Below are positions 8,550 through 17,025 of a stretch of 64,000 bases of DNA, piece after piece. The notes under the pieces are model-generated. The model did no database searches. It saw only the letters and a list, made by a program, of their open reading frames with translations, and was not told where the DNA came from. Position 1 is the first letter of the stretch, and each line of letters opens with the position of its first letter. The DNA lies in NCBI GenBank assembly GCA_965116595.1, contig OZ220708.1:1984001-2048000 (forward strand), read 5' to 3'. A program made the translations under genes and the position numbers. The stretch comes from G963663315 sp963668255 (lineage in GTDB: Bacteria > Pseudomonadota > Gammaproteobacteria > Arenicellales > Poriferihabitantaceae).

Positions 8550-9626
8550 TTACAAAGATAACGGTTCGATCAGCTTATCGACCACATCGGTCGCCGACAG
8601 TCCCAGGTACGGTTTCCCCATCGCCGCGGCCTGACCCGCCCACAACGCAGTGAAGTCGCTGCTCGACTCCGCTTCCGCGTCCGCCTTGAGCGCAGCGAGC
8701 GCATCGCCTGCCAGGGGGAAGGGCGGCGCCGAACCGTTCATCGGACCGATTTCCCGGATCAGGTGGTTGACAATGCCCCTGGCCGGTCTTCCGGTGAAGA
8801 GATTGGTCAGTACGGTATTGTTGTCGGCAGCCCTGTTCAATGCTTCCAGGTGAAGTCTTGCGGTCAATGCCTCCCTGCAAAACAGGAACAGCGACCCGAT
8901 CTGTACACAACTGGCCCCCAGTGCAAAGCTGGCCGCGATCCCCCGGCTGTCGCCGATACCACCGGCAGCGATTACCGGGACCGAAACGGCATCGACGATC
9001 TGGGGGACCAGCGCCATGGTACCGGGCTGGTTGCTGATATCCTTTTCCAGGAACATGCCGCGGTGCCCGCCCGCTTCAACCCCCTGGGCAATGATCGCAT
9101 CCACCCCTTTTGATTCAAGAAAGACCGCCTCCTCGACCGTGGTTGCCGAGCACAGCACCAGGCATCCCAATGCCCGGACCCGGTCGTACAGATCGTCCTG
9201 CGGCAGGCCGAAATGAAAACTGACCACTTTCGGCAGTACCTGTTCAACCACGTCACACATTTCCCGGTTGAAAGGGCGGCGGCCTGAAGGCGCCCCGGCG
9301 CCGGGTTCAGGGTCAGGCATCCGGACCCCGGTTTCCTGGTAAAAGCGGGCCAGGGTATTGCGCCATGCCTCGACCTGGCCGGGGTTGACCTCCGGTTGCC
9401 GGTGGCAGAAGAAGTTCAGGTTGAAGGGCTTGTCAGTGTGCGCACGGATGATCGCGACTTCCTCAAGTATCTGTCCGGCGTCGAGCAGGGCGCAGGGCAG
9501 CGAGCCCAGCCCACTGGCCCGGCACACGGCAACCACCATCGCTGACCCGGTTGACCCGGCCATCGGCGCCTGGATAATCGGCGCCTCGATCCCGACCGAT
9601 TCGAGAAACTCAAGGTTCGGCCACAT
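8550..9626 (-). CDS. Nitronate monooxygenase family FMN enzyme
   Basis: A 358-residue TIM-barrel flavoprotein of the nitronate monooxygenase / 2-nitropropane dioxygenase family. Visible landmarks are PIIQAPMAG near the N-terminus, the DAIIAQGVEAGGHRG segment (around 170-185) and VIAAGGIGDSRGIAASFALGASCVQIG, which forms the FMN phosphate site. The chosen ATG at 9626 is one base from the stop of the acyl-CoA dehydrogenase; the frame stays open further upstream but only inside that gene. It is cotranscribed with the dehydrogenase and MerR gene. Family members also include enoyl reductases, so a role on acyl-CoA or nitro compounds is open. Confidence 0.8.
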   Translation of the reverse strand: MWPNLEFLESVGIEAPIIQAPMAGSTGSAMVVAVCRASGLGSLPCALLDAGQILEEVAIIRAHTDKPFNLNFFCHRQPEVNPGQVEAWRNTLARFYQETGVRMPDPEPGAGAPSGRRPFNREMCDVVEQVLPKVVSFHFGLPQDDLYDRVRALGCLVLCSATTVEEAVFLESKGVDAIIAQGVEAGGHRGMFLEKDISNQPGTMALVPQIVDAVSVPVIAAGGIGDSRGIAASFALGASCVQIGSLFLFCREALTARLHLEALNRAADNNTVLTNLFTGRPARGIVNHLIREIGPMNGSAPPFPLAGDALAALKADAEAESSSDFTALWAGQAAAMGKPYLGLSATDVVDKLIEPLSL

Positions 9627-9627
9627 G

Positions 9628-11430
9628 TTACTGTATCGTCTCGAACACGCTGGCATCCATCCGCGCGATGGGACCCGCAGCCTCTGTGATGATGCTCCGG
9701 TAACAGGCCGCCTTCGGCATTTCGTAAGCGAAATAGAAACGGGCGGTCTCGATCTTGGCGGCATAAAAAGGGTCGTCTCCTGAGTCCAGCGTCATCGCCG
9801 CCGCCGCCGCCCTGGCCAGTTGCCATCCGCAGCACACGGCGCCCCAGAGCCGCAGATACGGGTCGGCAATAGAGCCGGGCTTGCGCATGTCATCCGCCGC
9901 CATGGACAGCACGGTTTCAATAGCGGCCTCCAGGTCGTCTAGGCCGGACAGGGCGCCGTCATGCAGTTTTTTCAGTTCGGGCTGATCCACATTCGCCATA
10001 TCGTCACGAATATGGTCGATCACCATCCGCGCAATCCGTCCATTGTCGCGCACCAGCTTGCGGCCGATCAGGTCCAGCGCCTGGATGCCGTTGGTGCCTT
10101 CGTAAATCGGGGTAATGCGCTGGTCGCGGTAATACTGCGCCGCGCCGGTTTCCTCGATGAATCCCATGCCGCCATGCACCTGCAATGCCAGCGATACATT
10201 CTCCAGGCCGATTTCCGTCATGTAGCCCTTGATGATCGGGGTCAGTATATCGACCATGGCCTGGGCGAATTCCCGCGCCTGCGGGTCGGACTCCTTGAGC
10301 GCCTTGTCGAATGAGCCGCCCAGGACCAGTCCCAGCGAACGCAGCCCTTCGATCCGGCATTTCTGCAGCATCAGCATACGCTTGACATCGGGATGATTGA
10401 TGATCGTCACGCGCTCGCCGCCGGGGTTCTCGATCGCCGTACCCTGTACCCGCTCACCGGCGAACCACGCCGCCTGTTGATAGGCGCGCTCGGCCACCCC
10501 GTTGCCCTCCAGGCCGACCGCGAGGCGGGCAATGTTCATCATCGTGAACATGTATACCATACCCTGGTTCTCCTCTCCGACCAGGTAACCGACGGCGCCC
10601 GCAGGATCACGGTACTGACCGGTGCCGTAGCCCAGCACCGCGGTCGGACTGCCGTGGATGCCGAGCTTGTGTTCAAGGGAGAGGGTTTCTATGTCGTTGC
10701 GCACCGTCCAGCCGCCGTCCTCGCCAGGCAGGTATTTGGGTACGATGAACAGTGAAATTCCTTTTACGCCGGGCGGCGCACCGGGGGTGCGCGCCAATAC
10801 CAGGTGGATGATATTGTCGGTCATGTCGTGGTCGCCATAAGTGATGAAAATCTTCTGGCCGGTGAGCAGATGATGATCCCCGTTCGGCGTCGCCAGGGTC
10901 TTGACCTGCGCAAGGTCCGAGCCGGCCTGGGGCTCGGTCAGATTCATCGTGCCGGCCCAGTTGCCATGGATCAGGTTCCTGAGGTAAATATCCTTCTGTT
11001 CGCTGGAACCGTGCAGTTCGATGGCCTCGATTGCGCCCTGGGTCAGCAGCGTACAGAGCGAAAACGCCATGTTCGACGAGTGCCATATCTCCTGGACTGC
11101 GGTCGCCACCAGCCAGGGCAGTCCCATGCCGCCCCGCTCTGGATCGAAAGCCAGTCCGTTCCAGCCGCCTTCGATGAATTGCCGCCAGGCGTCCACCCAG
11201 CCATCCGGCGTGTGCACCCTGCCGTTTTCCAGCTTGACGCCCTGTTGATCGCCGACCCGGTTGAGCGGGTCCAGGACTTCTTCGGCCAGCTTCCCGGCTT
11301 CGACCAGGATGGCATTGATCACCTCCGGCGTGGCCTCCTCGAAATCGGGCAGCGAACTCACGCCCTTGAGGTCGGCCAGGTGCTCGATTGCGAACATGAT
11401 GTCGCGTACCGGTACTTTATATTGACTCAC
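9628..11430 (-). CDS. Acyl-CoA dehydrogenase (600-residue, DmdC-like)
   Basis: FAD-dependent dehydrogenase of the long acyl-CoA dehydrogenase subgroup (600 residues against about 380 for short-chain types), like DmdC (3-methylmercaptopropionyl-CoA dehydrogenase) and related fatty acyl enzymes. Landmarks are MNLTEPQAGSDLAQVKT, the ITYGDHD strand, and IYEGTNGIQALDLIGRKL, which includes the probable catalytic Glu. An extra C-terminal domain follows. It starts with GTG at 11430, overlapping the merR stop. Regulation by the neighbouring MerR protein is likely. The substrate is not determinable; branched or short acyl-CoA would fit the divergent icmF. Confidence 0.85.
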   Translation of the reverse strand: MSQYKVPVRDIMFAIEHLADLKGVSSLPDFEEATPEVINAILVEAGKLAEEVLDPLNRVGDQQGVKLENGRVHTPDGWVDAWRQFIEGGWNGLAFDPERGGMGLPWLVATAVQEIWHSSNMAFSLCTLLTQGAIEAIELHGSSEQKDIYLRNLIHGNWAGTMNLTEPQAGSDLAQVKTLATPNGDHHLLTGQKIFITYGDHDMTDNIIHLVLARTPGAPPGVKGISLFIVPKYLPGEDGGWTVRNDIETLSLEHKLGIHGSPTAVLGYGTGQYRDPAGAVGYLVGEENQGMVYMFTMMNIARLAVGLEGNGVAERAYQQAAWFAGERVQGTAIENPGGERVTIINHPDVKRMLMLQKCRIEGLRSLGLVLGGSFDKALKESDPQAREFAQAMVDILTPIIKGYMTEIGLENVSLALQVHGGMGFIEETGAAQYYRDQRITPIYEGTNGIQALDLIGRKLVRDNGRIARMVIDHIRDDMANVDQPELKKLHDGALSGLDDLEAAIETVLSMAADDMRKPGSIADPYLRLWGAVCCGWQLARAAAAAMTLDSGDDPFYAAKIETARFYFAYEMPKAACYRSIITEAAGPIARMDASVFETIQ

Positions 11431-11828
11431 GATGTTGTTTCTCGGGTTGAATGTTCTTTCAGCCTCCTGCGCACCTGTTTGGCTACCGAATCCATTTCAT
11501 CCAGGGTGTTGGAGATATCCATCTGCTTCTGCTTCAGTTCCTGCTTGTGGGCACGGATGGTGCGCAGCACGAATTTCAACTGCTCCGACTCGTTGGGATG
11601 GGTATCGTACAGTTGCATCGTCGTTTTGATCTCCGCCAGGGAAAATCCGAGCCGCTTTCCCCGCAGGATCAGTTTCAGGCGGACCAGGTCGCGTTCGCTG
11701 TAAACCCGTTTGTTTTTTTCTCTCCGGGGCGACAATAGCTTCTCGGATTCATAAAACCGGATGGTTCTTGGGGTAAGAGCGAAATGCCGGGCTAAATCCG
11801 ATATGCTGTAGGTGGCTTTTGAGGACAT
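11427..11828 (-). CDS. MerR-family regulator of acyl-CoA genes (LiuR-like)
   Basis: A 133-residue regulator. An N-terminal winged helix-turn-helix (YSISDLARHFALTPRTIRFYESEKLLSP, about 7-34) is followed by the conserved KNKRVYSERDLVRLKLILRGKRLGFSL segment and a C-terminal coiled coil for dimerisation. No cysteine pattern for metal sensing is seen, so a small-molecule or acyl-CoA effector is likelier. It overlaps the acyl-CoA dehydrogenase by GTGA and is divergent from icmF. The perfect palindrome at 11894 is its probable operator. LiuR-type MerR regulators of branched-chain amino acid and fatty acid degradation have this layout. Confidence 0.85.
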   Translation of the reverse strand: MSSKATYSISDLARHFALTPRTIRFYESEKLLSPRREKNKRVYSERDLVRLKLILRGKRLGFSLAEIKTTMQLYDTHPNESEQLKFVLRTIRAHKQELKQKQMDISNTLDEMDSVAKQVRRRLKEHSTRETTS

Positions 11829-11893
11829 CCGACCGGGCGTGCTTGAATCGTGTTACAGTGTGGTTGATGACGATGTTGAAAATGCGGCAGTTG

Positions 11894-11909
11894 ACGTTTA
11901 CGTAAACGT
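11894..11909. promoter_or_regulatory. 16-bp palindromic operator between merR and icmF
   Basis: ACGTTTACGTAAACGT is a perfect 16-bp palindrome in the divergent intergenic region. A TTGACG hexamer (11891-11896) overlaps its left edge, and TATAAC lies at 11919. The site has the size and symmetry of MerR-type operators and resembles those described for LiuR; the regulator match is inferred. Confidence 0.7.
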
Positions 11910-11959
11910 AATGTACCGTATAACCCTATCAGATTCCATATCCTTAAGCGAGGAATATT

Positions 11960-14900
11960 TTGGGCAGAGTTGATCAGTTGGCCGCTGCCGGCTTGACGGA
12001 AGTCGGTACACGGGCCAGCGCACATCTCAGATTCGTGACCGCCGCCAGCCTGTTCGATGGTCACGACGCGGCCATCAACATCATGCGCCGGATTCTCCAG
12101 TCCCGGGGGGTCGAAGTCATTCACCTGGGGCACAACCGCTCGGTCGCCGAAGTCGTCGATGTCGCGTTGCAGGAAGACGCGCACGGCATCGCGATCAGCT
12201 CGTACCAGGGCGGTCATGTCGAATATCTGCAATACATGCTCGACCTGCTCAAGAAAAACGGCGGTGAGAATATCCTCGTGTTCGCCGGCGGCGGCGGCGT
12301 CATCATCCCCGAGGAAAAAGCCGTCCTGGAAGCCAGTGGCGTGACCCGCATCTACACCCCCGAAGACGGCCAGCAGATGGGCCTGGACGGGATGATCGAA
12401 CACATGATCGAGATCACCGCCGCCCACGTCCGGCTCGCCCCGCCTAACCCTGGCGCTCCGCAGTACCTGGAATCTCTGGCAAAGGGCGACGTCAGGGCCC
12501 TGTCCCGAGCCTTGTCGGCGCTCCAGAACCGTACCGCCGGCAAACGCCTGTCCGGCGCGATAAAACGCTGGCGGGAACCGGGCCGGAAAATACCGGTTCT
12601 CGGCATTACCGGCACCGGCGGCTCCGGCAAATCATCGTTGACCGATGAACTGGTCCTGCGTTTCCGCCTGGACCTGGCGGACTCCCTGAAAATCGCAATC
12701 CTGGCGGTAGACCCGACCCGGCGCAAGACCGGCGGCGCCCTGCTCGGCGACCGCATCCGGATGAACGCGGTCAATCATCCGAACATTTTCATGCGGTCCA
12801 TCGCGACCCGCGGCAGCGTAACCGAAATCCCCGATTGCATCGGGCCCATGACCGTACTGTGCAAGGCCGCCGGGTTCGACCTGGTCATCGTCGAGACGCC
12901 GGGCATCGGACAGGGCGATACCGGTATCTCGGCCCTGGTTGACTGTGCGCTGTATGTGATGACCCCGGAGTTCGGGGCGCAGTCGCAACTGGAAAAAATA
13001 GACATGCTCGACTTCGCCGACATCGTCGCGGTCAACAAGTTCGACCGCAGGGGCGCCGAAGACGCCTGGCGCGACGTCGCCAAACAGGTGCAGCGCAACC
13101 GCGAAGCATTTGCCGACCGCCCCGAAGACATGCCGGTATTCGGCGCCATCGCCTCCCGGTTCAACGACGACGGCGTCACGGCGCTGTACCAGGAAATCCT
13201 GGCCCAGCTCAAGAACCATGGATTGAAATGTGAAGGCGGGCGCCTGCCCCGGGTCGATATACGCACCTCGACCGACCAGAACCGGATCATCCCGGAAAGC
13301 CGGGAACGCTATCTCGCCGACATTGTCGGTACTGTTCGCGACTACCGGCAATGGGTAGCCGGACAGGTCGCCGCCGCACGGCAGATTCAACAGCTTGAAT
13401 CGACCCGGTCGATGTTGCAGACGGAGGCCGGTGATGGGACGGAGGCGGAAACCGCGGCGCTTGAACGGCTGATCGAAGACCGCAACGCCCGGCTCGACCC
13501 GCAACTGGAATCGGCGTTGAAGCAATGGCCGCAGGACCGGCGGGACTTTTCCGGGGATGAGTACGTCATCACCGTCCGGGACCGCGAGATACGCAATCCG
13601 TTGAAAAGGAAAACCCTGTCGGGCACGGCCATCCCCAGGGTTGCCCTGCCGAAGTTCACCGATCAGGGAGAACTTGCCCGGTGGATGATGCTGGAAAATC
13701 TGCCCGGCCGGTTCCCGTTTACTGCGGGGGTATTCCCGTTCAAGCGTGACGGCGAAGACCCGACCCGGATGTTCGCCGGAGAAGGGGACGCGTTCAAGAC
13801 CAACCGCCGGTTCCGCAATCTGTCGGAGCATTCCCGCGCCAAGAGATTGTCCACCGCCTTCGACTCCGTAACCCTGTACGGGTGCGACCCGGACGAACGG
13901 CCGGACATTTACGGCAAGGTCGGCAATTCCGGGGTTTCGATCGCCACCCTGGAAGACATGAAGGCGCTGTATGACGGATTTGATCTGTGCGACCCGGACA
14001 CATCGGTTTCCATGACCATCAACGGCCCCGCGCCGATCATACTGGCGATGTTCCTGAACGTCGCCATCGACCAGCGGCAACAGGCGTTCACCGAGCGCGA
14101 AGGCAGACCCCCGGACACGGCGGAAGCGGAACGCGTGAGGGCCGAAGCGCTGGCCAGTGTACGCGGCACCGTACAGGCCGATATCCTGAAGGAAGACCAG
14201 GGACAGAATACCTGCATCTTTTCCACCGAATTCGCCCTCAAGCTTATGGGCGACGTGCAGCAGTACTTCACCCGGCATCAGATCCGCAACTTCTACTCGG
14301 TCTCGATATCCGGTTACCACATTGCCGAAGCCGGCGCCAACCCGATCAGCGAACTGGCGTTTACCCTGGCCAACGGGTTTACCTACGTCGAAGCCTGGCT
14401 GGCCCGGGGCATGGATATCGATGATTTCGCGCCCAATCTCTCTTTCTTTTTCAGCAACGGAATGTGTCCCGAATATACCGTGATGGGGCGGGTCGCCCGG
14501 CGTATATGGGCGGTGGCGATGCGGGATCGCTACGGAGCCGGCGAACGCTCGCAGAAGCTGAAATACCATATCCAGACCTCGGGACGCTCCCTGCATGCCC
14601 AGGAGATCGATTTCAACGACATCCGCACCACCTTGCAGGCGCTGATCGCCATTTACGACAACTGCAACAGTCTGCACACCAATGCCTTTGATGAAGCGAT
14701 CACCACCCCCACCGACGAATCGGTCCGCCGCGCCCTGGCGATCCAGTTGATCATCAACCGGGAATGGGGACTGGCGATGAATGAAAACCCCAACCAGGGC
14801 AGTTTCATCATCGAGGAGTTGACCGACCTCATGGAAGAAGCCGTATTGTGCGAGTTCGAGAGAATTTCAGAGCGGGGCGGCGTGCTCGGCGCCATGGAAA

Positions 14901-15262
14901 CCGGATATCAAAGAGGCCGGATCCAGGACCAGTCGATGGAATACGAACATCGCAAGCACGAAGGCTCGCTGCCGGTCATCGGCGTCAATACATTCATCAA
15001 TCCCGACCCGAAACCACAGGGCGCGGCTATCGGACTGTCCAGATCGACCGAACAGGAGAAACGCAGCCAGATAAAACGGTTGCGGCAATTCAGGGAGACC
15101 CGCCGCGACGCCTCGACCGCTGCCCTGCAAGCGGTCAGACAGGCCGCCATCGACAACCGGAATATATTTGAACAATTGATGCAGGCCGTCCGCTCCTGCT
15201 CGCTCGGGGAGATATCCGAAGCCCTGTACGAAGTCGGCGGACAGTACCGCAGAAACATGTAA
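11960..15262 (+). CDS. icmF: Fused isobutyryl-CoA mutase (IcmF)
   Basis: An 1,100-residue fusion of three parts. Residues about 15-140 are a B12-binding domain with FDGHDAAIN (the DxHxxG lower-ligand motif with Ala at the last position). Residues about 200-430 are a MeaB-like G-protein with Walker A GTGGSGKSS (near 218) and NKFD (near 358). Residues about 560-1,080 form the acyl-CoA mutase barrel with SVSISGYHIAEAGANP. IcmF interconverts isobutyryl-CoA and butyryl-CoA using adenosylcobalamin. It begins with TTG, preceded by GAGGA at 11950. Pivalyl-CoA mutase-like specificity is also known in this family and cannot be excluded. Confidence 0.9.
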   Translation: MGRVDQLAAAGLTEVGTRASAHLRFVTAASLFDGHDAAINIMRRILQSRGVEVIHLGHNRSVAEVVDVALQEDAHGIAISSYQGGHVEYLQYMLDLLKKNGGENILVFAGGGGVIIPEEKAVLEASGVTRIYTPEDGQQMGLDGMIEHMIEITAAHVRLAPPNPGAPQYLESLAKGDVRALSRALSALQNRTAGKRLSGAIKRWREPGRKIPVLGITGTGGSGKSSLTDELVLRFRLDLADSLKIAILAVDPTRRKTGGALLGDRIRMNAVNHPNIFMRSIATRGSVTEIPDCIGPMTVLCKAAGFDLVIVETPGIGQGDTGISALVDCALYVMTPEFGAQSQLEKIDMLDFADIVAVNKFDRRGAEDAWRDVAKQVQRNREAFADRPEDMPVFGAIASRFNDDGVTALYQEILAQLKNHGLKCEGGRLPRVDIRTSTDQNRIIPESRERYLADIVGTVRDYRQWVAGQVAAARQIQQLESTRSMLQTEAGDGTEAETAALERLIEDRNARLDPQLESALKQWPQDRRDFSGDEYVITVRDREIRNPLKRKTLSGTAIPRVALPKFTDQGELARWMMLENLPGRFPFTAGVFPFKRDGEDPTRMFAGEGDAFKTNRRFRNLSEHSRAKRLSTAFDSVTLYGCDPDERPDIYGKVGNSGVSIATLEDMKALYDGFDLCDPDTSVSMTINGPAPIILAMFLNVAIDQRQQAFTEREGRPPDTAEAERVRAEALASVRGTVQADILKEDQGQNTCIFSTEFALKLMGDVQQYFTRHQIRNFYSVSISGYHIAEAGANPISELAFTLANGFTYVEAWLARGMDIDDFAPNLSFFFSNGMCPEYTVMGRVARRIWAVAMRDRYGAGERSQKLKYHIQTSGRSLHAQEIDFNDIRTTLQALIAIYDNCNSLHTNAFDEAITTPTDESVRRALAIQLIINREWGLAMNENPNQGSFIIEELTDLMEEAVLCEFERISERGGVLGAMETGYQRGRIQDQSMEYEHRKHEGSLPVIGVNTFINPDPKPQGAAIGLSRSTEQEKRSQIKRLRQFRETRRDASTAALQAVRQAAIDNRNIFEQLMQAVRSCSLGEISEALYEVGGQYRRNM

Positions 15263-15300
15263 TGCGGATTCCTGGTTTATGATATACTGATTCGATGTAA

Positions 15301-15465
15301 ATGAGAGTAGTGACACTGCGTACTATCGGGATAGGCGCCTTGATTCCAGTGGGGTTGCAAATATACAGTTCTATAGTGTCGATTCAGGTTGTGTTACTGT
15401 GGGGATTATTTGCTGTCTGGGCAGAAATATTAGCGCTCAAAACATTAATAAGGTATACGAAATAA
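15301..15465 (+). CDS. Possible 54-residue hydrophobic protein
   Basis: An open frame with no recognised family: a short positively charged N-terminus (MRVVTLR), then a long hydrophobic stretch ending in KTLIRYTK, consistent with one or two membrane segments. Its stop overlaps the start of a second hydrophobic mini-frame (TAATG). No convincing Shine-Dalgarno sequence precedes it, though TATACT lies about 15 bases upstream. It is AT-richer than its surroundings. Coding status is tentative. Confidence 0.35.
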   Translation: MRVVTLRTIGIGALIPVGLQIYSSIVSIQVVLLWGLFAVWAEILALKTLIRYTK

Positions 15466-15536
15466 TGATTGAGGCAACATTGATTTTCGCCGGTATTTTA
15501 ATTCTCGCTACGATTGTAGTTTACCGAGCCGGTTAG
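15465..15536 (+). CDS. Possible 23-residue membrane peptide
   Basis: Starts on the A of the preceding stop (TAATG) and encodes one hydrophobic helix, MIEATLIFAGILILATIVVY, followed by a short Arg-Ala-Gly tail. The overlap with the frame before it suggests translational coupling if both are real. Membrane micropeptides of this size occur as type I toxins or regulators of membrane complexes; there is no evidence for either here. Confidence 0.3.
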   Translation: MIEATLIFAGILILATIVVYRAG

Positions 15537-15576
15537 GTTCATTCAGAGTCTGCCCATCCCGGCGGCATAATCTACG

Positions 15577-15652
15577 GCGTAGGAGCCTGTCCCCGGCCTG
15601 ATCGGGGAGCGGGTCTCTGTGCCCGCCCGTCCCGGTGAGGGCGGACAGGTGG
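15577..15652. repeat. R2 repeat copy in 15263-15816 gap
   Basis: Carries CGTAGGAGCCTGTCCCCGG, GATCGGGGAGC and GGGTCTCTGTGCCCGCCCG, the R2 unit. The rest of this 554-base gap holds the two possible mini-genes above and otherwise nothing recognised. Confidence 0.75.
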
Positions 15653-15816
15653 GTTCTGTAGAAATACCCGAAATACAGGAGTATAGTTGCAGGTATGTCC
15701 CGTCCAATCGTGGGCGGGGTGGTTGGGTGCAAGGTAATCAAATTGCAGCCAGATCAATATGCAAATCCTGACGCAATGGCTTTGGTCGCTGCGATCAATC
15801 GCGACGAGGTACCCGG

Positions 15817-17025
15817 ATGAGATTGGATGACACGGCATTGGAGCAACTCCTGCAAGACGGGGAGAGTTTCCAGGTCGAATTCAAGGGAAGAATGACTAGA
15901 AAGGTTTCCCGCGACATCCGGGAGGTAGTTTGTGCCTTTGCAAATGATTTACCGGATTCGCGCAAGCCGGGCGTCTTGTTTTTGGGAGTCGACGATAGGG
16001 GAGAACCTGTCGGATTGGATATTACCGATGAACTGTTGCGTCAGCTTGCAGATGTCAAAAATGATGGTCGGATTGTTCCTCCGCCCTCCATGTTCGTCGA
16101 AAAAAGAACTTTGACTGATCACGAAGTTGCAGTGATTACTGTGATGCCATCGGACTCCCCTCCGGTTCGTTATCAGGGGAATATATTTGTCCGCAGTGGC
16201 CCTATGCGTGGCATTGCGACAGCACAGGATGAAAGACTTCTCAATGAGAAAAGACGTGCAGATTCCCCACACTTTGACACCTTTCCAGTTCCGACCGCTG
16301 ACATTTCAGCCCTGGACAGAACCCTGTTTGAAAATGAATATCTTCCCAGGGCATTCAGTGCGGAAACACTTCAGGCAAATGATCGAAACCTGAACGAACG
16401 TCTTGCGGTAACGAAGATGGTGGTTTCTGTCGATGAACCCACCCCGACTGTTGTTGGTCTGTTGACGCTGGGCAAGAGTCCGCTCGATTTTATTCCCAAT
16501 GCCTGGGTACAGTTTCTTCGGATAGATGGGGAAAGATTGGCAGACGACATTATTGATGAAGCCACAATCAGTGGTGACCTGTCCACCGTAATCAGACGAA
16601 TTGATGAGAAGATGATGGCGCATAGTGACACTCGGGTTGACCTGAAATCTTCGATTACAGAAAGCAGGTATTATTCTTATCCATTTGTGGCTCTTCAGCA
16701 GATATTGCGAAATGCGATTATGCATCGGTCTTACGAAAATACAAATGCGCCCGTACGAATCACATGGTTCAATGACCGGGTTGAAATCCAGAGTCCTGGA
16801 GGCCCATACGGCAGTGTCACGAAAGAAAAATTCGGATATCCAGGAGTAGTTGATTACCGTAATCCGAATCTTGCGGAAGCCATGAAAGTGCTTGGTTTCG
16901 TGCAGCGTTTCGGGGTGGGTATTGACATTGCAAGGAAGGCTCTTAAGGACAACGGTAGTCCGGAAATTAAATTCGAGGTAAACGATACACACGTACTGGC
17001 AATCATTGAAAGGAGGCCGATATGA
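15817..17025 (+). CDS. AlbA_2 (Schlafen-type) and HATPase domain protein
   Basis: A 402-residue protein. The N-terminus (about 10-140) has the AlbA_2 pattern: FQVEFKGRMTRKVSRDIREVVCAFAND, GVLFLGVDD, and a YQGNIFVRSGP strand. The C-terminal part (about 280-400) has a GHKL-type ATP site, with LQQILRNAIMHRSY as N-box and EIQSPGGPYG as G-box. Such proteins occur as regulators, helicase-like proteins and parts of defence islands. Its stop overlaps the start of a ParA-type ATPase (ATGA), so the two are probably one functional unit. No recognised nuclease motif is visible. Function unknown. Confidence 0.7.
   Translation: MRLDDTALEQLLQDGESFQVEFKGRMTRKVSRDIREVVCAFANDLPDSRKPGVLFLGVDDRGEPVGLDITDELLRQLADVKNDGRIVPPPSMFVEKRTLTDHEVAVITVMPSDSPPVRYQGNIFVRSGPMRGIATAQDERLLNEKRRADSPHFDTFPVPTADISALDRTLFENEYLPRAFSAETLQANDRNLNERLAVTKMVVSVDEPTPTVVGLLTLGKSPLDFIPNAWVQFLRIDGERLADDIIDEATISGDLSTVIRRIDEKMMAHSDTRVDLKSSITESRYYSYPFVALQQILRNAIMHRSYENTNAPVRITWFNDRVEIQSPGGPYGSVTKEKFGYPGVVDYRNPNLAEAMKVLGFVQRFGVGIDIARKALKDNGSPEIKFEVNDTHVLAIIERRPI

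Noticed and set aside
9627..9764. N-terminal extension of the nitronate monooxygenase
   Set aside because: The extra 46 residues lie inside the end of the acyl-CoA dehydrogenase gene, are Arg/Ser/Pro-rich, and the family N-terminus begins at the ATG 9626.
12632..14677. Long open frame on the minus strand opposite icmF (681 codons)
   Set aside because: It is the antisense shadow of icmF, whose plus-strand protein has clear domains and motifs throughout; the minus-strand translation has no recognisable family and unnatural composition.
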